Shown here piece by piece: positions 7,812 to 13,265 of a DNA stretch of 15,098 nucleotides. Below the pieces are notes generated by a model. The model saw nothing but the letters and a program-made list of their open reading frames with translations. It did not search any database and was not told the origin of the DNA. This DNA is from Streptomyces viridochromogenes. GTDB taxonomy: Bacteria; Actinomycetota; Actinomycetes; Streptomycetales; Streptomycetaceae. Every line of letters starts with the position of its first letter. Position 1 is the stretch's first letter. The position numbers and the translations under genes are program-made. Where the stretch lies: the NCBI RefSeq assembly GCF_001270495.1, contig NZ_LGUR01000015.1, positions 1 through 15,098 of the forward strand, in the 5' to 3' direction.

Positions 7812-7827
7812 TGTGACCCAGGTCACC
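7812..7827. promoter_or_regulatory. Crp-like palindromic site
   Basis: TGTGA-N6-TCAC is present (7812-7826), as a 6+2+6 perfect inverted repeat gtgacc-ca-ggtcac at 7813-7826. This fits the CRP/GlxR-type TGTGA-N6-TCACA consensus with one mismatch at the last base. It also fits the GTG(N)6GNCAC pattern I recall for Streptomyces coelicolor Crp. The site lies 19 nt after the oxidase stop codon and would be centred about 41-45 nt upstream of a transcript starting near 7861-7864, a common activator position. Confidence 0.45.
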
Positions 7828-7923
7828 ATAAACTGGTGGTGAAAACCCGCGTAATGCCCGGCCGGTGACCTCCCTCTCCCTCGTGACGCGATCAGCGTCC
7901 ACGCAGAGAACAGGGAGGTCACC
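7820..7923 (+). promoter_or_regulatory. Candidate RNA switch sequestering the ribosome binding site of the downstream gene
   Basis: ggtgacctccct (7864-7875) and agggaggtcacc (7912-7923) are perfectly complementary over 12 bp across a 36-nt loop. The loop contains a smaller hairpin, gacgc (7885-7889) with gcgtc (7895-7899). The right arm includes the Shine-Dalgarno sequence AGGGAGG (7912-7918) of the gene starting at 7927, so folding would hide it. A third segment, aggtcacc (7820-7827), can pair over 8 bp with the left arm (7864-7871), freeing the Shine-Dalgarno. This is the mutually exclusive layout of a riboswitch or attenuator. It resembles no riboswitch family I recognise. A DNA-level operator built of ggtgacc/ggtcacc half-sites is the main alternative. 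Confidence 0.45.
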
Positions 7924-7926
7924 GTC

Positions 7927-8370
7927 ATGACAGGGGCGAAGACGGCGGTCGAGTGGCTGGCATCGGTTGCGCCGGATCCTGAAGCCTGCCGTTGGGAGTG
8001 GGAGCGCCACCCCCTCGGGGTCGCGCTGCTGCCGGCCGGCAAGGCCTGGGACGTGCTCATCCTTCCGGGCGAGCTCGGCTATCCGACCCTCGACGTCCTC
8101 ACCCGCGTCCTCGACCAGCCGGGCCCGGTCCTGGTCGACTTCGGCGACTCGCGGATGGGCTTCTTCGTGCCGCCCGGCACGGCGGCCCGCTGGCTCGGCA
8201 CCGGCATCCGTACGGCCGGGGCCGGTACCTGGATCGTCGTCCCGTACCCGGGCCGCTCCGTCGGTGCCGTCCGCTGGCTGGTCCCCCCGGACGGCACCGG
8301 CACCCTCACGGACCCGGCCCTCCTCGAACTGGCCATGCATGAGGCTGTCGCCGGCCTCGCCGACGACTGA
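7927..8370 (+). CDS. Small conserved-looking hypothetical protein (147 aa)
   Basis: I do not recognise a characterised family with confidence. The product is soluble, without a signal peptide or membrane segment. It alternates short hydrophobic strands with loops: GVALLPAGKAWDVLILP (about 31-47), GPVLVDFG (66-73), MGFFVPPGTAARW (77-89), GTWIVVPYPG (100-109) and VRWLVPPDGTG (115-125), then a C-terminal helix. The pattern of PP-turns after strands is loosely like the small single-domain prim-pol-type proteins annotated in Streptomyces, but I see no acidic catalytic pair typical of a primase. The start is strongly supported by AGGGAGG at 7912-7918 with 8-nt spacing, inside the putative regulatory stem. 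It is convergent with the PAP2 gene, with a 42-nt gap. Confidence 0.7.
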   Translation: MTGAKTAVEWLASVAPDPEACRWEWERHPLGVALLPAGKAWDVLILPGELGYPTLDVLTRVLDQPGPVLVDFGDSRMGFFVPPGTAARWLGTGIRTAGAGTWIVVPYPGRSVGAVRWLVPPDGTGTLTDPALLELAMHEAVAGLADD

Positions 8371-8412
8371 GGCAGGTGCGCGCTGGGTCGTCGGCCGGCG
8401 GCCCCGCGCCCC

Positions 8413-9264
8413 TCAAGGGCGTTGCCGAACCGCCGAATGACCGTGACGGTCCCGTCGGGCGAGGTACAGCCACAGCAGCGAGAGCAGCACCGTGCAGAGG
8501 CACCAACTGGCCACCACGTCCAGGGGCCAGTGGTAGCCGCGCCGCACCAGCCCGAGGCCGACGCCGAGGTTGAGGGCGGCGCAGGTGACGAGGAGCGCGC
8601 GGCGGGCGAGCGCGGTGGTCAGCCACGGGAGGAGAAGCAGGGCCGCGGCACCGTAGGCGATGGCGGCCGTGGCCGTGTGGCCGGACGGGTAGTAGCCGGT
8701 GGCGGGCGGTACGACCGGGGTGCCGGGGCGGTCGGTGAGGATCTTGAGCGGGACCACCAGCGCCGGGACCAGCGCCATGAGCAGGGCCGCGGAGGTGGCC
8801 GGCAGCCACCAGTGGTGTGTACCAATGCGGCGATGCCGCCAGGTGACGTATCCCAGGGCCACGGCGAGGACCGGCACCGCGACCGGCACATTGCCCAGGT
8901 CGGCGAGGAGTTCGGAGAAGCGGTCCGGGTGGACCAGGGCCCGGCTGGCCGCCGCGTCGACGTCCAGCAGGCGGCCGACGCTCATCACCTGCCAGGTGAT
9001 GAGCGCGAAGAGAAGGGCGGGAAGCCCGAGCAGGAGGAAGAGGGAGGTCGGCCGCCCCGGAACAGGGGGGGTAGTTCCGGGGCGGCCGTCCGGACCGGAT
9101 CGTCGCACGCCCCGGGGGGTTTGGGGCGGGCGACTGTCCGATCGGTGAGGAGATCCGGAGCCGGAAGCTCCGGGTGTGTGCGCGAGGGCACGACCAGGTC
9201 GAAGCTGGGGAGGCCTCGGCCCGATGTCGCCCAGAGTCCCCTCTGGGCGGGGTGTATCTCTCAT
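8413..9264 (-). CDS. PAP2-family membrane phosphatase
   Basis: A 283-residue protein. The first 70 residues are proline/arginine-rich and probably disordered. About six membrane segments follow, near 74-94, 126-142, 154-173, 197-214, 221-240 and 250-269. The PAP2 (type 2 phosphatidic acid phosphatase) signature is present: KILTDRP (174-180), PSGHT (193-197, His196) and HWPLD (245-249, nucleophile-type His245 with Asp249). The arginine of the third motif is closer to the histidine than usual (RRGYH, 241-245), so the spacing is atypical. The family dephosphorylates lipid phosphates such as undecaprenyl diphosphate or phosphatidate, with the active site outside. The exact substrate is unknown. 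The ATG at 9264 lacks a Shine-Dalgarno, and a leaderless transcript or a start further in (GTG, residue 53) is possible. Confidence 0.82.
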   Translation of the reverse strand: MRDTPRPEGTLGDIGPRPPQLRPGRALAHTPGASGSGSPHRSDSRPPQTPRGVRRSGPDGRPGTTPPVPGRPTSLFLLLGLPALLFALITWQVMSVGRLLDVDAAASRALVHPDRFSELLADLGNVPVAVPVLAVALGYVTWRHRRIGTHHWWLPATSAALLMALVPALVVPLKILTDRPGTPVVPPATGYYPSGHTATAAIAYGAAALLLLPWLTTALARRALLVTCAALNLGVGLGLVRRGYHWPLDVVASWCLCTVLLSLLWLYLARRDRHGHSAVRQRP

Positions 9265-9272
9265 CTGGTTAG

Positions 9273-9278
9273 AACCTA
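9273..9278 (-). promoter_or_regulatory. Candidate -10 box for a near-leaderless PAP2 transcript
   Basis: On the minus strand TAGGTT, close to the streptomycete TAGGAT consensus, ends 8 nt before the ATG at 9264. Transcription would start at or just before that ATG, which would explain the absence of a ribosome binding site. The best -35 hexamer at 17-nt spacing (TGTCTA, + strand 9296-9301) is poor, so this is a weak call. Confidence 0.28.
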
Positions 9279-9359
9279 CGACAGGGCGATGGCGTTAGAC
9301 AGACGGAATCGAGTCCTGACATCCACCTCGCACACCTTCTTCACACGCTCTGACGGTAG

Positions 9360-9403
9360 CCGCCCCAGCCCCGGAATCGCGAACGGCGACAGGGCTGGGG
9401 CGG
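9360..9403 (-). terminator. Hairpin terminator candidate downstream of gabT
   Basis: ccgccccagccc (9360-9371) and gggctggggcgg (9392-9403) form a perfect 12-bp GC-rich stem with a 20-nt loop. It starts about 54 nt beyond the gabT stop, reading on the minus strand. A second short hairpin, ccccg-gga-cgggg (9411-9423), lies between. No T-tract follows, as is common for streptomycete terminators. Location and stem strength support termination, but an RNA-processing role is possible. Confidence 0.5.
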
Positions 9404-9456
9404 ACGGGGGCCCCGGGACGGGGACCCCGGCGTTCACCAGTGGTTTTGCTGTGACC

Positions 9457-10791
9457 TCAGATGCGGGTGAAGGCCTGCTCGATGATGTCGAGGCCCTCGC
9501 TCAGGAGGTCCTCGCCGATGACCAGCGGGGGCAGGAAGCGCAGCACGTTGCCGTAGGTGCCACAGGTCAGGACCAGCAGGCCCTCGGCGTGGCAGGCCTT
9601 GGCGAGCGCGGCGGTCGCCTCCGCGTTCGGCTCCTTGGTGGCGCGGTCCTTGACCAGCTCGATGGCGATCATGGCGCCGCGGCCCCGGACGTCGCCGATG
9701 ATGTCGAACTTCTCGGCCATCGCGGTGAGGCGGGCCTTCATCGTGGCCTCGATCGCCTTCGCCCTGGCGTTGAGGTCCAGCTCCTTCATCGTCTCGATGG
9801 AACCGAGCGCACCCGCGCAGGCGACCGGGTTGCCGCCGTAGGTGCCGCCCAGGCCGCCCGCGTGCGCGGCGTCCATGATCTCCGCGCGGCCGGTCACGGC
9901 GGCGAGCGGCAGACCGCCCGCGATGCCCTTCGCGGTCGTGATCAGGTCGGGGACGATGCCCTCGTCCTCGCACGCGAACCACTGGCCGGTGCGGCAGAAC
10001 CCGGACTGGATCTCGTCGGCGACGAAGACGATGCCGTTGGCCGAGGCGAACTCGCGGATCGCCGGCAGGAAGCCCTTGGCCGGCTCGATGAAGCCGCCCT
10101 CGCCCAGCACCGGCTCGATGATGATCGCGGCCACGTTCTCCGCCCCGACCTGCTTGCTGATCTGGTCGACGGCCTGCGCGGCGGCCTCCGGGCCGGCGTT
10201 CTCCGCACCGGTCGGCCAGCGGTAGCCGTACGCCACCGGCACCCGGTAGACCTCGGGCGCGAACGGGCCGAAGCCGTGCTTGTACGGCATGTTCTTCGCG
10301 GTCAGCGCCATCGTGAGGTTCGTACGGCCGTGGTAGCCGTGGTCGAAGACGACGACGGCCTGGCGCTTGGTGTACGCCCGGGCGATCTTGACGGCGTTCT
10401 CGACGGCCTCGGCGCCCGAGTTGAACAGCGCCGACTTCTTCGCGTGGTCACCCGGGGTGAGCTCGGCGAGGGCCTCGGCGACCTCCACGTAGCCCTCGTA
10501 GGGGGTGACCATGAAACAGGTGTGGGTGAAGTCGGCGAGCTGGGCGGAGGCCCGGCGTACGACCGCCTCGGCGGACGCGCCGACGGACGTCACGGCGATG
10601 CCCGAACCGAAGTCGATGAGCCGGTTGCCGTCGACGTCCTCGATGATGCCGCCGCCCGCGCGCGCGGTGAACACGGGCAGCACGGAGCCCACGCCCTGCG
10701 CGACCGCGGCGGTACGGCGGGCCTGAAGCTCCTGCGACTTCGGGCCGGGGATGGCGGTGACGATCCGGCGCTCCTGCGGAAGTGCGCTCAT
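9457..10791 (-). CDS. gabT: 4-aminobutyrate aminotransferase
   Basis: A 444-residue class III, PLP-dependent aminotransferase (GABA + 2-oxoglutarate to succinic semialdehyde + glutamate). Landmarks are the phosphate-binding segment NSGAEAVENA (124-133), the VADEIQSGFCRTG segment with PLP-pyridine Asp259, the Schiff-base lysine Lys288 in LITTAKGIAGG, and the second-subunit phosphate contact GGTYGGNPVAC (Thr317). The start at 10791 (MSALPQERRIV) is chosen because AGGAG lies six bases upstream. The frame is open back to an ATG at 10875, but that would add 28 unlikely residues. It completes GABA use downstream of the polyamine oxidase and dehydrogenase, although it is transcribed separately and divergently from the ATPase gene. 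Other omega-amino acids could also be substrates. Confidence 0.93.
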   Translation of the reverse strand: MSALPQERRIVTAIPGPKSQELQARRTAAVAQGVGSVLPVFTARAGGGIIEDVDGNRLIDFGSGIAVTSVGASAEAVVRRASAQLADFTHTCFMVTPYEGYVEVAEALAELTPGDHAKKSALFNSGAEAVENAVKIARAYTKRQAVVVFDHGYHGRTNLTMALTAKNMPYKHGFGPFAPEVYRVPVAYGYRWPTGAENAGPEAAAQAVDQISKQVGAENVAAIIIEPVLGEGGFIEPAKGFLPAIREFASANGIVFVADEIQSGFCRTGQWFACEDEGIVPDLITTAKGIAGGLPLAAVTGRAEIMDAAHAGGLGGTYGGNPVACAGALGSIETMKELDLNARAKAIEATMKARLTAMAEKFDIIGDVRGRGAMIAIELVKDRATKEPNAEATAALAKACHAEGLLVLTCGTYGNVLRFLPPLVIGEDLLSEGLDIIEQAFTRI

Positions 10792-10899
10792 GAGGGGCTC
10801 CTGGGGGTGTTGCGGACGCTTGTCTTCTCTTTTCTCGCAGGCTAGGGCGGGGAGTGAGGGGTGGGCATGCTCCATGTGGGCGTTGTCAGGAGGGCGGGT

Positions 10900-10914
10900 T
10901 GTCCGTGATGGACA
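10900..10914. promoter_or_regulatory. Inverted repeat TGTCC-N5-GGACA, candidate operator between gabT and the ATPase gene
   Basis: tgtcc (10900-10904) and ggaca (10910-10914) form a perfect 5-bp inverted repeat with a 5-nt centre. It lies 109-123 nt upstream of the gabT start and about 60 nt upstream of the divergent ATPase promoter. The size and spacing suit a dimeric helix-turn-helix regulator. The PucR protein encoded downstream is a candidate by context only. On the minus strand it runs directly into the shared motif GACAACCCGCCC. Confidence 0.38.
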
Positions 10915-10946
10915 TAGCGTTCGCGAAGACGCCCGGCCGTGTAAGC

Positions 10947-10976
10947 GGTGAACTCACCATGCAAGGGCGTTAGATT
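10947..10976 (+). promoter_or_regulatory. Candidate promoter of the ATPase gene with an overlapping palindrome
   Basis: GTGAAC (10948-10953) and TAGATT (10971-10976) are spaced by 17 nt, a fair -35/-10 pair. The -35 is embedded in ggtga-ac-tcacc (10947-10958), a perfect 5+2+5 inverted repeat that could act as a repressor site. Transcription would begin near 10983, giving either a short leader to the ATG at 11031 or a nearly leaderless message from the ATG at 10986. Confidence 0.38.
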
Positions 10977-11030
10977 GGCTCGCTGATGGTGGATGGCACG
11001 GATGGAACGGCTGGTCAGGGGGCAAGGGCG

Positions 11031-13157
11031 ATGGACAGCGACGGGACGCAGGACGCGCGGGGTACGCACGCGACTCCTGTACCGCGCCCGGCGGTGCCCC
11101 CGGAGGCGCCCGCGATGCCGCCACGGCCGACGCGGGCGCCCGGCACGGGCGCGCGGCCGGACAGCTCGGCGTTCCTGACCTGGCTCCGGGCACCTCGACC
11201 GGAGGCGCAGCCCGGCGTGTGGCGGCTGGGGCATGTGCCCCGGCCGGACGAGGAGCCCGAGCGGATTCCGACACGGCAGCTGCTCAGCGGGGCGCTGATC
11301 GCGTTCCTGGTGGGGTGGCTGATCTGGTCGCTGCTCTGGAACGGCTATCTCGGCGGCTGGTGGGTGCTGCCCCTGGAGCTGTTCACCCCGGACTCCTGGC
11401 GCGAGAACAACGACCGCGTCGGCAACGCGATCCTCTGGTACAGCTACTACACGCTGATCGCCCTCGTCATCATGGTGGGCGTCGGCCGCCTGGGCCGCTG
11501 GGGCGAGATCTGGCGCCGCTTCGGCCCGCCCGCCTGGAGCAGGGCGGCCCCGGCACCCGAGCGGCCGCCCGCCCCCGAGCAGGACCCCGCGTCCTGGCCC
11601 GCGCTCCGCGCCGCCGGTGCCGCGGACGCCGCCGAGCGGCTCGCCGCCGAGGCCCGCTCCGGGCTGATGCGCGACGTCGACTACGCCCGGCTCACCCGCG
11701 CCTGGCAGGGCGTGCGCAGCGGGCGGCACAACCTCGCCACCTTCAGCGGCGCCGTGCTCAAGGACGGCGCCGCCGCCTGTCTGCACCCGTCGGGCGAGCG
11801 CGACGTGCCCGCCCGGGTCGCCCGGCACGACCTCGTCAGCGGCCAGGTGCGGCTCGGCACGACCGCCGACGACCCGCGCAACCCGTACGCCTACCGGGGC
11901 ACCGGGCTCGGCCTCGGACCCGACCTGCTCGGCACCTCCCTGCTCGCCGTCGGACCGGCCGGGTCCGGCAAGACGGCGACCGTCGTGCGGCCGCTCACCG
12001 AGTCGCTGTGTCTGCACGCGCTGGCCGGACGGGCCGCCGTGGTGGTCGTGGGCGCGGCGGGCGCGGGGCTCGGACCGGAGGACGCGTTCGACGTCGTCGT
12101 ACGGATCGGGAATCCGGACTCGGTCTACGACCTGGACCTGTACGGCGGTACCGGCGACCCCGACGAGGCCGCCGCCGTGCTCGCCGAGGCGCTCGTCGGA
12201 GACCTGGCCGACCCTCACCCCGGCAGCGACAGCCGCCGCTCCACCACCGTGCTGGCCCAGCTGCTCGGGCCGTTCCGGGCGGTCCACCAGCGCTTCCCGT
12301 CCGTGGCCGAGCTGCGGCAGCTGCTGGACGGCGCGCCCGGGGCGCTCGGCGCGCTGCGTACGGCGCTGGAGGGGTCCGGACAGGAGGGCCTGCTGCGTGA
12401 ACTCGACGCCCGCGAACGGCAGTTGGGGCATCCCGGTGATGTGGCGGCCGTGCTCGCGGACCGGGTGGCGCTGCTGGACCGGCCGGCCTTCGCCGGGTTC
12501 TTCGACACCTCGGGGCAGTCGCGGCCGTTCTCGCTGAAGGCCCTCGACCACCCCGTCCGGGTCCGCATCGATCTGCCCGCGCGCGGGCACGCCGAGGCCT
12601 CGCGGATGCTGGCGCGGCTGGTGCTGGCGCAGTTCACGGCGAGCATCGCGGTACGGGAGGACCGGTCGCTGTTCGCCTGTCTGGTGCTGGACGACGCGAC
12701 GGGGGTCGTGACGCCCGAGGCCGTCCGGGGGATCCAGCGGCTGCGGTCGGGCAACGCGGGCGCGGTGCTCACGCTGCGCAGCCTGGACGACGTACCGAGG
12801 CCGCTGCGGGGGCCGCTGCTCGGGTCTGCCGGGTGCCGGATGGCGCTGGCCGGGGTGACGCCGTGGGACGGACAGGACTTCGCCGAGGTGTGGGGGAAGG
12901 AGTGGACCGAGGCGCGGGACGTCACCGACCGGCAGATCATCGCCGAGACCCCGGCCGGGAAGGCGGTGCACGCGCTGCGGCGGGTGATCACCGGCAAGGC
13001 GCCGACCGCGCGGGCGGTGACCGTGCGGCAGGTCGAGCGCGAGCGCTGGTCGGCGTCCGAACTGGCGCACGGGGTGCCGCCGGGGCACGCCGTGCTGTCG
13101 CTGACCAGCGTCAATGGCGAGCACGCGCCGCCGTTGCTGGTGGATCTGCGGGGTTAG
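11031..13157 (+). CDS. Membrane-anchored P-loop ATPase resembling VirD4/TraD-type coupling proteins
   Basis: A 708-residue protein as numbered from 11031. It has a proline-rich N-terminus, two membrane segments (about 83-103 and 132-152), a basic proline-rich linker, then a RecA-like ATPase domain. Walker A is GPAGSGKT (308-315), and a Walker B strand FACLVLDD ends at Asp554-Asp555. An intervening helical region of about 230 residues separates them. Two N-terminal membrane helices, a P-loop and a long insertion match the layout of T4SS coupling proteins and HerA/FtsK-like pumps. However, no relaxase or secretion genes are nearby, so the transported substrate, if any, is unknown. Start choice: AGGGGG (11017-11022) precedes the ATG at 11031 by 8 nt; the in-frame ATG at 10986 adds 15 low-complexity residues and could be used by a leaderless mRNA. 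The gene is divergent from gabT. Confidence 0.72.
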   Translation: MDSDGTQDARGTHATPVPRPAVPPEAPAMPPRPTRAPGTGARPDSSAFLTWLRAPRPEAQPGVWRLGHVPRPDEEPERIPTRQLLSGALIAFLVGWLIWSLLWNGYLGGWWVLPLELFTPDSWRENNDRVGNAILWYSYYTLIALVIMVGVGRLGRWGEIWRRFGPPAWSRAAPAPERPPAPEQDPASWPALRAAGAADAAERLAAEARSGLMRDVDYARLTRAWQGVRSGRHNLATFSGAVLKDGAAACLHPSGERDVPARVARHDLVSGQVRLGTTADDPRNPYAYRGTGLGLGPDLLGTSLLAVGPAGSGKTATVVRPLTESLCLHALAGRAAVVVVGAAGAGLGPEDAFDVVVRIGNPDSVYDLDLYGGTGDPDEAAAVLAEALVGDLADPHPGSDSRRSTTVLAQLLGPFRAVHQRFPSVAELRQLLDGAPGALGALRTALEGSGQEGLLRELDARERQLGHPGDVAAVLADRVALLDRPAFAGFFDTSGQSRPFSLKALDHPVRVRIDLPARGHAEASRMLARLVLAQFTASIAVREDRSLFACLVLDDATGVVTPEAVRGIQRLRSGNAGAVLTLRSLDDVPRPLRGPLLGSAGCRMALAGVTPWDGQDFAEVWGKEWTEARDVTDRQIIAETPAGKAVHALRRVITGKAPTARAVTVRQVERERWSASELAHGVPPGHAVLSLTSVNGEHAPPLLVDLRG

Positions 13158-13181
13158 GTCCGGACTTCACGTCACCCCATG

Positions 13182-13191
13182 ACCGTACGGT
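13182..13191. promoter_or_regulatory. Perfect palindrome ACCGTACGGT upstream of the PucR-family gene
   Basis: A 10-bp perfect palindrome lies 24 nt after the ATPase stop and 74 nt before the preferred PucR-family start. It is the only strong dyad in this short gap, so it is a candidate autoregulatory operator. A 9-nt tandem repeat (gatcacaac then gatcacacc, 13234-13251) follows in the leader. No convincing -35/-10 pair was found. Confidence 0.35.
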
Positions 13192-13265
13192 GAGGCAGAA
13201 TCGTCACAGGCTGTTCATACATGGCGGCCAAAAGATCACAACGATCACACCGACCTGAAGGCCTC

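Noticed and set aside
7813..7826. gtgacc-ca-ggtcac read as the terminator of the polyamine operon
   Set aside because: The 2-nt centre is too short for a stable RNA hairpin loop and no T-tract follows. It fits a protein-binding dyad or one arm of the RNA switch better.
8407..8421. Small hairpin cgccc-ctcaa-gggcg between the convergent orphan and PAP2 genes as a bidirectional terminator
   Set aside because: Only 5 bp, overlaps the PAP2 stop codon, and has no T-tract on either strand. Too weak to call.
8422..10845. 807-codon plus-strand open frame antisense to the PAP2 and gabT genes
   Set aside because: It spans two recognisable minus-strand genes and the gap between them. The translation is compositionally biased (Gly/Arg/Asp/Val rich) with no domain, and is explained by extreme GC3 in the opposite genes.
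10792..10875. Upstream extension of gabT to the ATG at 10875
   Set aside because: The ATG at 10791 has AGGAG at ideal spacing and starts a typical GabT N-terminus. The extra 28 residues look like translated leader.
10842..13124. 760-codon minus-strand open frame opposite the ATPase gene
   Set aside because: It has low-complexity Arg/Pro/Gly/His content and no ribosome binding site, and it covers a gene with clear Walker motifs and membrane segments on the other strand.
11031..13157. Integrated conjugative element suggested by the coupling-protein-like ATPase
   Set aside because: No relaxase, integrase, tRNA attachment site, tra/spd genes or composition shift are visible. The gene sits among ordinary chromosomal catabolic genes.
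13221..13265. Upstream start of the PucR-family gene at 13221
   Set aside because: It adds a short basic non-family segment with no Shine-Dalgarno. The PucR domain starts directly at the ATG at 13266. Not fully excluded.
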